Assembly (NCBI GenBank): GCA_964388175.1
Contig: CAYLYS010000045.1
Location: forward strand, 1 to 20,866
Direction of reading: 5' to 3'
Length of the DNA: 20,866 nucleotides
Source of the DNA: JAITWN01 sp964388175
Lineage (GTDB): Bacteria; Pseudomonadota; Gammaproteobacteria; SZUA-140
Shown: positions 7,606 through 15,442 of the stretch, in pieces
How positions within the stretch are numbered: position 1 is the first letter of the stretch
Layout: each line of letters starts with the position of its first letter
Notes under the pieces: model-generated
Told to the model about the DNA's origin: nothing
What the model saw: only the letters and a program-made list of their open reading frames with translations
Database searches by the model: none
Position numbers and translations under genes: made by a program

Positions 7606-10251
7606 ATGCTGAACAAAGACTGCTCTCGATTACTTGGTATCACGCTCGCAGCAGCGATAAGCTGGATCTCACCATCAGTTGCCATCGCTGATCCCCCTGA
7701 TGTCTGTCCGACCGGATGCTCCTTCACCGGCATCCAGGCGGCCCTGAACGCCGCCAGCTTCGGTGCGACCGTGACCGTCGGGCCGGGCACTTATCATGAG
7801 AACATCACCATCATCGACGAGAAGAGCCTGGTGAGCACCGCTGGCGCCGCCAGCACGGTGATCAACGCCAGCAGCATCGGCCAGCCCGTGGTTTCCCTCG
7901 ACAAGGGCAATATCGACGGCTTCACCATCACCGGCGGTGCAGGCGGCATCCAGGTCCTCACCGATGAGGAATTCGACATCGATGACTTTTTCACGCACCA
8001 CATCGCCAACAACATCATCGACGGCAACACTACCACTGGTGGCGGTGGCGGTGTCTGGATTCAAGAATATGCCTATGCCCTGATTCAGGACAACGTGATC
8101 TCCGGCAATGAGGCCACCGGTCCCGGCGGTGGTGTCTGGATCGACAGCTATGGCTACGGCGAGATCAAGGATAATGTGATATCCGGCAACGAGACTGGCA
8201 CCAACGGCGGCGGCATCGCGGTCAGTTTCTATGTAGACGTTGCCGTAATCGAGGGCAATGTGGTCTCCAGCAATCAGGCGGATGCTGGCGGCGGTGTTTT
8301 CGCTTCGGGAAGCGCATCGATCACCCTCGTTAGCAATGATATCGAAGACAACGAGGCCTCTTCGAATGGCGGTGGACTCTATATAGACGGCTATCCGCTT
8401 GATAATGTTTTTGATTCGAACAAGATAGCTGGCAATTCCGCTGGCGGGCATGGCGGCGGCGTATACATCGCACCATACTCCGTACCGCTGCTGACCAACA
8501 TGCTGATCGTCAACAACACCGCGCAGGGCAACGGCGGTGGAGTTTATGCCGCGGACCACAGTGGACCCACGATCGTCAACGCCACCATCAGCGACAACAC
8601 AGGCGGCAATGGCGCAGGTATTTCAACCACCTCGTCGGCCGACCTGGTACTGACGAACTCAATCGTCTGGGGCAATCACTCGGCAGACCTGAGTTCCTCC
8701 GGCTATACCGTCACCTACAGCGTGCTGGGCGATACCTATGCCGGTACGGGCAACATCAACGCCAACCCGCTGTTCGTCGACTCGGCCAATGGTGACTACA
8801 GCCTGGGCATAGGGTCTCCCGCCATCGATACCGGGCGCGATGCCGTCAGCTATGGCGTCACCAAGGACATCGACGGTATCACCAGGCCACAGGATGGTGA
8901 TGGCCTGGGCACAGGCACCACCGGCGACGGCTCCGATCATGACATCGGCGCCCATGAATTCGAGCCGCCTCTGGTGAACGCGGACGTCTGTCCGATTGGA
9001 TGCCCCTTCGCCAGCATCCAAGCCGCACTGAACGCCGCCAGCTTCGGTGCGACCGTGACCGTCGGGCCGGGCACTTACTATGAGAACATCACCATCATCG
9101 ACGAGAAGAGCCTGGTGAGCACCGCTGGCGCCGCCGGTACGGTGATCAACGCCAGCGGCACCGGCCAGCCCGCGGTTTCTCTCGACAAGGGCAACATCGA
9201 CGGCTTCACCATCACCGGCGGTGCAGGAGGTATCCAGGCGCTCACCGATGAAGAGTTCGATATCTATGATTTCTTCACCCATCACATCATCAACAACATC
9301 ATCGATGGCAATTCCACCACCGGGAGCGGCGGCGGTATCTGGGTCCAGGACTATGCCTACGCGCTGATCCAGGACAATGTAATATCAGACAACCAGGCCG
9401 ATGACGATGGTGGCGGCATCTGGGTCGACGCGTACGGGTACGCAATGATCAAAGATAATACGATCTCTGGCAACGAGGCACTCGGTTACGGCGGCGGTAT
9501 CTTGGCAAGCTCCGAAGTAACGATCGAAGGCAATGTGATATCCGGCAATCAGGCCGGTTTCGGTGGCGGCATCTCTTCTTTCTCAGGCGTAACCGTCACC
9601 ATCGCTCACAACGTCCTCGAGGACAACGAGGCCACTTCGAACGGGGGCGGGTTTTATATCAGCGGTTATACCGGCGCACTCAATGTCCATTCCAACAAAG
9701 TATCGCGCAACTCCGCGGAGGGACATGGGGGCGGCATACACATCGCAAGCTACGCCGGTATCGTGTTGAAGAACATGCTGATCGTCGACAACACCGCGCA
9801 AGGCCACGGCGGCGGCGTCTATGCCTCGAACTACAATGGCGCCACGATCGTCAACGCCACCATCAGCGACAATACGAGCAGCAGCGGCAATGGCGCAGGC
9901 ATTGCAACGCCCACATACGGTAACGTGACCGTGACGAACTCGATCGTCTGGGGCAATCAACCGGCAGACCTGGGCTCTACCGGTTACACCGTCACCTACA
10001 GCGTGTTGGGCGACACTTATGCCGGTACGGGCAACATCAACGCCAATCCGCTGTTCGTCGACTCGGCCAATGGCGACTACAGCCTGGGAACGGGATCGCC
10101 CGCCATCGACACCGGGCGCAACGCCTCCGGCTTCGGCGTCACCAGCGATATCGATGGGGTTGCCAGACCGCAAGACGGTGACGGGCTGGGGCAAGGCCTC
10201 ACTGGAGACGGATCAGACTACGATATCGGCGCCTATGAGTTCCTGCCTTAA
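7606..10251 (+). CDS. Secreted protein with duplicated beta-helix / choice-of-anchor-Q module
   Basis: Predicted exported protein of 881 residues with a signal peptide (1 to about 29, ending SVAIA). The rest is two tandem copies of one module of about 420 residues (7699-8961 and 8983-10242). Each opens with DVCP(T/I)GC, continues with short turns rich in GGG(V/I)(W/Y) and D/N-N-x-I-S-G-N typical of right-handed parallel beta-helices, and ends with a block like choice-of-anchor-Q domains (NPLFVDSANGDYSL, GSPAIDTG, DIDG, DIGA-EF). No transmembrane or CTERM tail follows, so it is probably released or held non-covalently. The start is chosen because GGAGG at 7596-7600 lies 5 bp before the ATG and the signal peptide begins there; the frame is open for another 40 unlikely residues upstream. 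Function unknown; adhesin or polysaccharide-binding roles are guesses from the fold. Confidence 0.88.
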   Translation: MLNKDCSRLLGITLAAAISWISPSVAIADPPDVCPTGCSFTGIQAALNAASFGATVTVGPGTYHENITIIDEKSLVSTAGAASTVINASSIGQPVVSLDKGNIDGFTITGGAGGIQVLTDEEFDIDDFFTHHIANNIIDGNTTTGGGGGVWIQEYAYALIQDNVISGNEATGPGGGVWIDSYGYGEIKDNVISGNETGTNGGGIAVSFYVDVAVIEGNVVSSNQADAGGGVFASGSASITLVSNDIEDNEASSNGGGLYIDGYPLDNVFDSNKIAGNSAGGHGGGVYIAPYSVPLLTNMLIVNNTAQGNGGGVYAADHSGPTIVNATISDNTGGNGAGISTTSSADLVLTNSIVWGNHSADLSSSGYTVTYSVLGDTYAGTGNINANPLFVDSANGDYSLGIGSPAIDTGRDAVSYGVTKDIDGITRPQDGDGLGTGTTGDGSDHDIGAHEFEPPLVNADVCPIGCPFASIQAALNAASFGATVTVGPGTYYENITIIDEKSLVSTAGAAGTVINASGTGQPAVSLDKGNIDGFTITGGAGGIQALTDEEFDIYDFFTHHIINNIIDGNSTTGSGGGIWVQDYAYALIQDNVISDNQADDDGGGIWVDAYGYAMIKDNTISGNEALGYGGGILASSEVTIEGNVISGNQAGFGGGISSFSGVTVTIAHNVLEDNEATSNGGGFYISGYTGALNVHSNKVSRNSAEGHGGGIHIASYAGIVLKNMLIVDNTAQGHGGGVYASNYNGATIVNATISDNTSSSGNGAGIATPTYGNVTVTNSIVWGNQPADLGSTGYTVTYSVLGDTYAGTGNINANPLFVDSANGDYSLGTGSPAIDTGRNASGFGVTSDIDGVARPQDGDGLGQGLTGDGSDYDIGAYEFLP
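7699..8961 (+). repeat. Tandem module copy 1 (421 codons)
   Basis: First copy of the intragenic duplication. Its first part (7744-7851) matches 9028-9135 with only two mismatches in 108 bases. The middle (about 8040-8640) has diverged strongly from the second copy and is less GC-rich in places. Confidence 0.92.
8983..10242 (+). repeat. Tandem module copy 2 (420 codons)
   Basis: Second copy, offset 1284 bp from the first and in frame. The end block (9982 onward, GYTVTYSVLGDTYAGTGNI) has the same protein sequence as copy 1 at 8702 onward, with only scattered third-position changes. Confidence 0.92.
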
Positions 10252-10280
10252 CGTCAACTCAGCTAGTAACCGTTTGCATT

Positions 10281-10312
10281 CAGGCAGGGCTCAGACCCTG
10301 CCTGTTTTTTTT
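10281..10312 (+). terminator. Rho-independent terminator of the beta-helix gene
   Basis: CAGGCAGGG (10281-10289) pairs with CCCTGCCTG (10296-10304) across a 6-base loop and is followed by eight T (10305-10312). It lies 30 bp after the stop codon. Confidence 0.95.
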
Positions 10313-10394
10313 ACTGCTTTGCGAAGCATCCCAAGAAACACCCTTAGCGGTTTCAGCGTCATCGCCACCGGCAACGGCGGCAATTGAAAGCAAC

Positions 10395-10422
10395 GGAGCG
10401 GAGAGCTACCGCTCTCCGCTCC
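10395..10422 (-). terminator. Terminator hairpin of ilvD
   Basis: GGAGCGGAGAGC (10395-10406) pairs perfectly with 10411-10422 around a TACC loop. Read leftwards it begins 18 bp after the ilvD stop and is followed by GTTGCTTTC, a weak U-rich tail. With the terminator at 10281-10312 it separates the convergent beta-helix and ilvD genes. Confidence 0.8.
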
Positions 10423-10440
10423 CTCTCCAAGCTGTGGCGG

Positions 10441-12123
10441 CTACTCGTCGGTGACGCAGCCCTGGGAAGCGTCTTTGACGTTCTTGATGTATTTGTACAG
10501 CGTTCCGCGCTGCACTTTATAGGGCGGCATGCGCCATTCGGCACGGCGGCGGATAAGCTCCTCATCGCTGACATCGACTGCGAGCAGATTCTCACTGGCG
10601 TCGATGGTGATGAAGTCACCGTCGCGGATCAGCGCAATGGGGCCGCCTTCCTGCGCCTCGGGTACCACGTGACCGATGATGAAACCGTGCGAACCGCCGG
10701 AGAAGCGGCCGTCGGTGATCAGCGCGACGTCCTTGCCGAGTCCGGCGCCCATGATCGCTGACGTCGGGGTGAGCATCTCCGGCATGCCGGGGCCGCCCTT
10801 GGGGCCTTCATAGCGGATCACTACCACGTCGCCCTTGCCGATGCGGCCCTGCTCCAGCGCGGCAAGCATGTCTTCCTCGCCGTCGAACACCTTCGCCGGC
10901 CCGGCGAAGCGCAGGCCTTCCTTGCCGGTGATCTTGGCCACCGCGCCGCCGGGGGCGAGGTTGCCGCGCAGGATCTGCAGGTGGCCGCTCGGCTTGATCG
11001 GGCGCTCCAGCGGCATGATCACTTCCTGTCCCGGCTTCAGGCCCGGCACATCGCGCAGATTCTCCGCCACGGTCTTGCCGGTGACGGTCAGGCAATCGCC
11101 GTTCAGCAGGCCTTTTTCCAGCAGGTACTTCATCACCGCCGGCGTACCGCCGACGTTGTGCAGATCTTCCATCACATACTTGCCGCTCGGCTTGAGATCG
11201 GCGATGAAGGGCACACGATCGCTGACTTTCTGGAAATCGTCGATGGTCAGCTCGACGCTGACCGCACGTGCCATCGCGATCAGGTGCAGCACGGCGTTGG
11301 TAGAACCGCCGAGGGCGACGACGACGACCATGGCATTCTCGAACGCCGCGCGAGTCATGATGTCGCGCGGCTTGATGTCGCGCTCGAGCAGCAGGCGGAT
11401 CGCGGCACCGGCACGGCGGCATTCATCGAGCTTGCCCGGATCGACCGCGGGCGTGGACGAGCTGTAGGGCAGTGCCATGCCCATGGCTTCGATGGCCGAC
11501 GCCATGGTATTGGCCGTGTACATGCCGCCGCAGGCACCCGGCCCGGGACAGGTATGGCGGACCACGTCCGCGCGCGTCGGCTCATCGATCTTGCCGGCGA
11601 TGAATTCACCGTAGCTCTGGAAAGCCGAGACGATGTCGAGCGGACGCCCGTCCTGCAGATGCCCCGGCTTGGTGGTACCGCCGAAGATCATCAGCGCCGG
11701 ACGGTTGAGCCGGCCCATGGCGATGAGGCAGCCCGGCATGTTCTTGTCGCAGCCGGGAATGGAAATATTGGCGTCATACCACTGCGCACCCATCACCGTT
11801 TCGATGGAATCGGCGATGATGTCGCGCGACTGCAGCGAGTAGCTCATACCCGCGGTGCCCATGGAAATGCCGTCGCTGACGCCGATGGTGTTGAAGCGCA
11901 GACCGACCATCTCCGCGGCCTGGACGCCTTCCTTGACCACGGCGGCGAGGTCGTTGAGATGCATATTGCAGGTGTTGCCCTCGTACCACACGCTGGCGAT
12001 GCCGATCTGGGGCCGATCCATGTCGGCCTCGCTCAGGCCGACGCCGTAAAGCATCGCCTGGGATGCGCCCTGGGATTTGCGCTGGGTGATACGACTACTG
12101 ATTTTGTTGAGCTTTCCGGACAT
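10441..12123 (-). CDS. ilvD: Dihydroxy-acid dehydratase
   Basis: Third enzyme common to valine and isoleucine synthesis: dehydrates 2,3-dihydroxy-isovalerate and 2,3-dihydroxy-3-methylvalerate to the 2-keto acids (cytoplasm). The 560-residue form belongs to the IlvD/Edd family. Cluster-ligand cysteines are visible at C52 (GNTCN), C125 (PGCDKNMPGC) and C198 (GPGACGGMYTANTM); presence of all three is the pattern described for [2Fe-2S] DHADs. GRFSGGSHGFIIGHVVPEA is the usual C-terminal active-site stretch. ATG 12123 is chosen because GGAG (12130-12133) lies 6 bp upstream; a TTG four codons earlier is in frame but overlaps that SD. It is a monocistronic gene, not next to ilvC or ilvBN, divergent from ttcA, with a long hairpin in its leader. 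Confidence 0.97.
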   Translation of the reverse strand: MSGKLNKISSRITQRKSQGASQAMLYGVGLSEADMDRPQIGIASVWYEGNTCNMHLNDLAAVVKEGVQAAEMVGLRFNTIGVSDGISMGTAGMSYSLQSRDIIADSIETVMGAQWYDANISIPGCDKNMPGCLIAMGRLNRPALMIFGGTTKPGHLQDGRPLDIVSAFQSYGEFIAGKIDEPTRADVVRHTCPGPGACGGMYTANTMASAIEAMGMALPYSSSTPAVDPGKLDECRRAGAAIRLLLERDIKPRDIMTRAAFENAMVVVVALGGSTNAVLHLIAMARAVSVELTIDDFQKVSDRVPFIADLKPSGKYVMEDLHNVGGTPAVMKYLLEKGLLNGDCLTVTGKTVAENLRDVPGLKPGQEVIMPLERPIKPSGHLQILRGNLAPGGAVAKITGKEGLRFAGPAKVFDGEEDMLAALEQGRIGKGDVVVIRYEGPKGGPGMPEMLTPTSAIMGAGLGKDVALITDGRFSGGSHGFIIGHVVPEAQEGGPIALIRDGDFITIDASENLLAVDVSDEELIRRRAEWRMPPYKVQRGTLYKYIKNVKDASQGCVTDE

Positions 12124-12129
12124 CTCGTT

Positions 12130-12133
12130 CTCC
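12130..12133 (-). promoter_or_regulatory. Shine-Dalgarno GGAG deciding the ilvD start
   Basis: On the minus strand GGAG with a 6-base spacer to the ATG ending at 12123. It sits immediately after the U-rich tail of the leader hairpin. Confidence 0.8.
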
Positions 12134-12143
12134 AAAATAAAAC

Positions 12144-12216
12144 GGAGTCAGCGCGGGATTCTCCTGTCGCGGGCAGTCGTGAGGAACGACGCCGGAGAAA
12201 ATCCCTCGCTGACCCC
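12144..12216. promoter_or_regulatory. Long imperfect hairpin in the ilvD leader, terminator/attenuator-like
   Basis: 12144-12164 pairs with 12194-12216: 6 bp, a 2-base bulge, 4 bp, a mismatch, 7 bp, a mismatch, 2 bp. The 29-base loop contains a further 5-bp hairpin (GTCGT 12176-12180 with ACGAC 12186-12190). Read leftwards it is followed by GTTTTATTTT and then the ilvD SD; read rightwards it is followed by CGATTTTTT (T6 at 12219-12224). It therefore resembles an intrinsic terminator in both directions. Confidence 0.6.
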
Positions 12217-12225
12217 GATTTTTTC

Positions 12226-12256
12226 TATAATACCCGCTGTCTATGACCAAAGTCGA
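12226..12256. promoter_or_regulatory. Overlapping back-to-back -10 elements for ttcA and ilvD
   Basis: TATAAT at 12226-12231 on the plus strand overlaps TATTAT at 12227-12232 on the minus strand. For the minus strand, TCGACT (12251-12256) lies 18 bp upstream as a 4/6 match to a -35. No good -35 is visible for the plus strand. Transcription towards ttcA would start only about 5 nt before its ATG. Confidence 0.5.
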
Positions 12257-13073
12257 AAAGAAACTCCTGCATTACCTGGGCAAGGCCGTCGCGGATTACG
12301 ACATGATCCGGCCCGACGACCGCATCCTGGTATGCCTGTCGGGCGGCAAGGATTCCTATACCCTGCTGCGTATGCTGCTGAAGCTGCGCCTGCGCGCGCG
12401 CGGACGCGGGCGCTTCCATCTGCATGCCTATACCCTCGACCAGGCGCAGCCCGGCTGGGACGACAGCGGTCTGCGCCAGTGGCTGGAAACGCAGGACGTA
12501 CCCTATACCATCGAACGCCGCAACACCTACGCGGTGGTCATGGACAAGATCCCCGAGGGCAAGACCTATTGCTCGCTGTGTTCACGCCTGCGCCGCGGCA
12601 ACATCTACCGTTTCGCCGCCGAACACGGCTTCAACAAGATCGCGCTCGGCCATCATCGCGACGACCTGATCGAAAGCCTGCTGATGTCCATGCTCTACAG
12701 CGGCGAGATCCGCTCCATGCCGCCCAAGCTGCTCACCGACAGCAAGCGCCACATCGTGATCCGTCCGCTCGCCTACTGCCAGGAGCAGGACATCATCGAA
12801 TACGCTACCGAACAAGGCTTCCCCATCATCCCGTGCAATCTGTGCGGCTCGCAGGAAAACATGACGCGCCGGCGCGTGAAGCAGCTCATCCGCACGCTGG
12901 CCGATGAAAACCCCAAGGTACCGAGCAATCTGCTCAGCGCGCTCGGCAAGGTGCAGCTGAGCCAGCTCATGGACCGCGAACGCTGGGATTTCAGGGCACT
13001 CGACGACGAGCTGGCCGAAGCAGCCGACATCGCGCCGGAAGACGACGCCCCCGCACTCATACGCAGCGCCTGA
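12243..13073 (+). CDS. ttcA: tRNA 2-thiocytidine biosynthesis protein
   Basis: ATP-dependent tRNA thiolase that converts cytidine 32 to 2-thiocytidine in certain tRNAs (cytoplasm). 276 residues with the PP-loop SGGKDS at 33-38, a first pair of cysteines C110/C113 (YCSLCSRLRRG) and a second pair C198/C201 (PCNLCGSQENMTRR). In characterised TtcA the cluster-binding cysteines come from these two regions and hold an oxygen-sensitive [4Fe-4S] cluster. GHHRDDLIESLLM at 136-148 is a further family signature. No SD precedes the ATG, and the only -10-like TATAAT ends 11 bp upstream, so the mRNA may be nearly leaderless. The synthase-like fusion gene begins 16 bp after its stop and may be co-transcribed. 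Confidence 0.96.
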   Translation: MTKVEKKLLHYLGKAVADYDMIRPDDRILVCLSGGKDSYTLLRMLLKLRLRARGRGRFHLHAYTLDQAQPGWDDSGLRQWLETQDVPYTIERRNTYAVVMDKIPEGKTYCSLCSRLRRGNIYRFAAEHGFNKIALGHHRDDLIESLLMSMLYSGEIRSMPPKLLTDSKRHIVIRPLAYCQEQDIIEYATEQGFPIIPCNLCGSQENMTRRRVKQLIRTLADENPKVPSNLLSALGKVQLSQLMDRERWDFRALDDELAEAADIAPEDDAPALIRSA

Positions 13074-13089
13074 GCCCGGCGCGCACGGC

Positions 13090-14763
13090 ATGGCCCGTCC
13101 GGACAACGAGCCAGGGCTTCATGAACGCATGACACAAGACGGCAGTTCCATTCGAAGCCCAGATCGAACCCTGGATCAGGTCACGGGCGGGATCACCCAT
13201 CAGCGCTGGCTGCTCTTCGCCCTCGCCTTCAGCGAAGGCGCCGCAGTCATGATCACCGAACTGACCGCGGCGAAGATGCTGGCGCCGCTCTATGGCAGCT
13301 CCCTTTACGTCTGGGGGGCGGTCATCGGTGTCACGCTGCTCAGTCTCACCGCGGGCTATTATCTGGGCGGCCTGCTGTCCCGCCGACCGCGCCGGCGGGA
13401 GATACTCTATTGGTGCCTGCTGACCGCCGCGCTGCTGATCATGGCCATGCCGGGCTTTGCCCATTACCTCATGGAGTCACTGGCGGACGAGTTGCGGCCC
13501 ATTCCAGCAATCCTGCTACAGACCTTGCTCTACATGTCGCCGCCCTTGCTGCTGCTCGGCACCTGTCCACCGCTGATCATCGCACTCTTGGCGCGGCAAG
13601 CCGCCGATGCCGGGCGCATGGCGGGCACGGTGTTTGCCATCTCGACCGTCGGCGGCATTCTCGCGACCTTTGCCGGTGGCTTCTACCTCATTCCTGAATT
13701 CGGCCTGTCGCGTACAGCGGCGGGAACGGGCCTGGCACTGGCCGTGCTGCCGCTGCTGCTGCTCCTCGGCGCACGCCATTACGCCGCCCTGGCGTATCCG
13801 GCGCTCGCTTTGCTGTTGTTGACGCCGGATGCACCGCCGCCCCTGCAAACGCGCGCCGCGATCGTGTACCAGTCGGAGGGACTGCTGGGCCAGGTCAAGG
13901 TCGTCGACATGCCGCGCGCCGGTGCCGGTCCGGCGATACCGGCGGGGACCGACCGCGTTCTGTTCGTCAATCGCATGGGGCAGACCTGGATCGATCGCGA
14001 CAGTGGACGTTCGCAGTGGGGCTACGTCAACTACCTGATCTCGATCGGCAGCCTGTTGCCGGAAGGATCACGCGTCCTGATGCTTGGCCTCGGCGGCGGC
14101 GTCATCGCTCGTCAGCTGCAGGAACTCGGACACGTGGTCGACAGCGTCGAACTCGATGCCCGCATCGCCGAGGTGGCGGTGCGCTATTTCGGCCTGCATC
14201 CCAATGGGGAGCTGATCATCGACGATGGTCGACATTACATCCGCAGCACGCAGCAACGCTACGATCTGGTCATCCTCGACGTGTATCAGGCCGACATCCC
14301 TCCGGGACATCTGCTGAATTTCGAGGCCTTCTCCCAGTTGCAAGCGCTGTTGAATCCAGGCGGTTTCTTCGTCATCAACTATCCGGGTTTTCTCACCGGA
14401 TCGATCGGCTATGGGGGCCGCTCGATCTACCGGACACTGCTCGAAGCCGGCTATGAAGTTCACATCCTGCCGACCGCCAAGGATGAACATAGCGGCAACA
14501 ATCTCTACATCGCCGCACCCAAACCAGGGCGGATCGATTTCAGCCGGCCGCGCATGCCGCTGTTCGGCAACGGCGCGCCCATCCCGCTGACGACGCTATT
14601 CCTCGACCCGGCGCGGATCGATCTGCAAGACGCCATGGTGCTGCGCGACAATCGCCCGGTGCTCGAAAAACTCAGTCTGGAAGCGGCGGCAAGCTGGCGG
14701 GAAGGCTATTACAGGCATTTCACCAAGCCGTTCCTCGACCTGGGCATTCCACTGTTCGAATGA
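13090..14763 (+). CDS. Fused membrane domain / spermidine-synthase-like protein
   Basis: 557-residue two-domain protein. Residues about 38-250 are hydrophobic, with some seven membrane helices (PLYGSSLYVWGAVIG, TAGYYLGG, FAISTVGGILATFAGGFYLI), as in proteins annotated 'fused MFS/spermidine synthase'. Residues about 260-510 resemble the spermidine synthase Rossmann fold: nucleotide loop LGLGGGVIA at 332-340, acidic VELD at 353-356, IDDGRHY at 377-383 and LDVY with Asp397 at the expected catalytic position. It could be a membrane-bound aminopropyltransferase or use another substrate; the downstream motif ADIPPGHL departs from the usual spermidine synthase D-x-x-DP-x-GP. ATG 13090 is given, but ATG 13129 is equally plausible and neither has a good SD. 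It converges on a shorter paralogue. Confidence 0.85.
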   Translation: MARPDNEPGLHERMTQDGSSIRSPDRTLDQVTGGITHQRWLLFALAFSEGAAVMITELTAAKMLAPLYGSSLYVWGAVIGVTLLSLTAGYYLGGLLSRRPRRREILYWCLLTAALLIMAMPGFAHYLMESLADELRPIPAILLQTLLYMSPPLLLLGTCPPLIIALLARQAADAGRMAGTVFAISTVGGILATFAGGFYLIPEFGLSRTAAGTGLALAVLPLLLLLGARHYAALAYPALALLLLTPDAPPPLQTRAAIVYQSEGLLGQVKVVDMPRAGAGPAIPAGTDRVLFVNRMGQTWIDRDSGRSQWGYVNYLISIGSLLPEGSRVLMLGLGGGVIARQLQELGHVVDSVELDARIAEVAVRYFGLHPNGELIIDDGRHYIRSTQQRYDLVILDVYQADIPPGHLLNFEAFSQLQALLNPGGFFVINYPGFLTGSIGYGGRSIYRTLLEAGYEVHILPTAKDEHSGNNLYIAAPKPGRIDFSRPRMPLFGNGAPIPLTTLFLDPARIDLQDAMVLRDNRPVLEKLSLEAAASWREGYYRHFTKPFLDLGIPLFE

Positions 14764-14765
14764 CC

Positions 14766-14785
14766 GCCGGCAATTAAGTGCCGGC
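14766..14785. terminator. Short hairpin between convergent paralogues
   Basis: GCCGGCA (14766-14772) pairs with TGCCGGC (14779-14785) around ATTAAG. It starts 2 bp after one stop codon and ends 5 bp before the other, without T-runs. A small bidirectional transcript-end structure is possible. Confidence 0.4.
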
Positions 14786-14790
14786 TCGGA

Positions 14791-15435
14791 TCAACCGGTG
14801 GAATCGCGCACGGACCGCGCGGTGACGCCCTGCATGGCGCTGATACCGCCGAAATACAGCAGAGGAAAAAACGCGAGCAGCGCGGCGGTGGCAAGCAGCG
14901 TCTGCCGCAGTCCGATCTCCGGAATGGTGTAAAACGCCGTCAATGCGGTAGCCAGGATGCCACCGAGCGTGGAGATCGCATACACCTTGCCCGCAACATG
15001 ACCGGCTGCATCTTCCTCGCTACTGGCCAGGCGGATGATCAGCGGTGAAACCATACCGAAGCACACCAGCGGCGGAAACAGGAAAGCCAGGCAGGAAATG
15101 GTAATGCCGGCACGAATCTCCAGCGCGAGTGTCGCCTCCATGATCGCCGGCGCACTCCACGGCATCAGCGCCACCAGCAGTGCGGCAATCAGCACAATGG
15201 CATACAGCGCGGTCAGCGTGGGAGAGCGTCTCGACACCGCCCCGCCGAGGAAATAGCCTGTGGCGAGCCCGCCCAGCGTCAAGCCCAGCACCGCGGTCCA
15301 CACGTACAGCGAATTACCGTAATACGGCGCTACCAGCTTGGCGCCGGCGATCTCGACGGCCATCAGTGCACCGCCTTCGACGAAAGACACCAGATACAGC
15401 ATGCGCGCAGCGGCGCCGTGAGGCAGCGTGGCCAT
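14791..15435 (-). CDS. Membrane protein matching only the membrane half of synthase-like fusions
   Basis: 214 residues, strongly hydrophobic, roughly six or seven membrane helices. It clearly resembles the N-terminal half of the convergent fusion protein: YGNSLYVWTAVLG against YGSSLYVWGAVIG, GYFLGG against GYYLGG, and VYAISTLGGILAT against VFAISTVGGILAT. There is no synthase domain and the protein ends naturally at TGA 14791-14793 after MQGVTARSVR. No remnant of a Rossmann domain is seen beyond the stop, so this is a stand-alone membrane protein rather than a fresh frameshift. ATG 15435 is chosen over an adjacent TTG; it starts 7 bp after the protease stop. Last gene of the five-gene run. Function unknown; transport or membrane scaffolding are both possible. 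Confidence 0.83.
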   Translation of the reverse strand: MATLPHGAAARMLYLVSFVEGGALMAVEIAGAKLVAPYYGNSLYVWTAVLGLTLGGLATGYFLGGAVSRRSPTLTALYAIVLIAALLVALMPWSAPAIMEATLALEIRAGITISCLAFLFPPLVCFGMVSPLIIRLASSEEDAAGHVAGKVYAISTLGGILATALTAFYTIPEIGLRQTLLATAALLAFFPLLYFGGISAMQGVTARSVRDSTG

Positions 15436-15442
15436 CAAGGTT

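Noticed and set aside
8040..10000. Regular short repeats that might suggest a CRISPR or VNTR array
   Set aside because: The periodicity is at the protein level (beta-helix turns) within one reading frame; there are no identical direct repeats with unique spacers.
10981..12246. 421-codon plus-strand open frame opposite ilvD
   Set aside because: Complete antisense overlap with ilvD, His/Arg/Asp-rich; it would also have to cross the ilvD leader hairpin.
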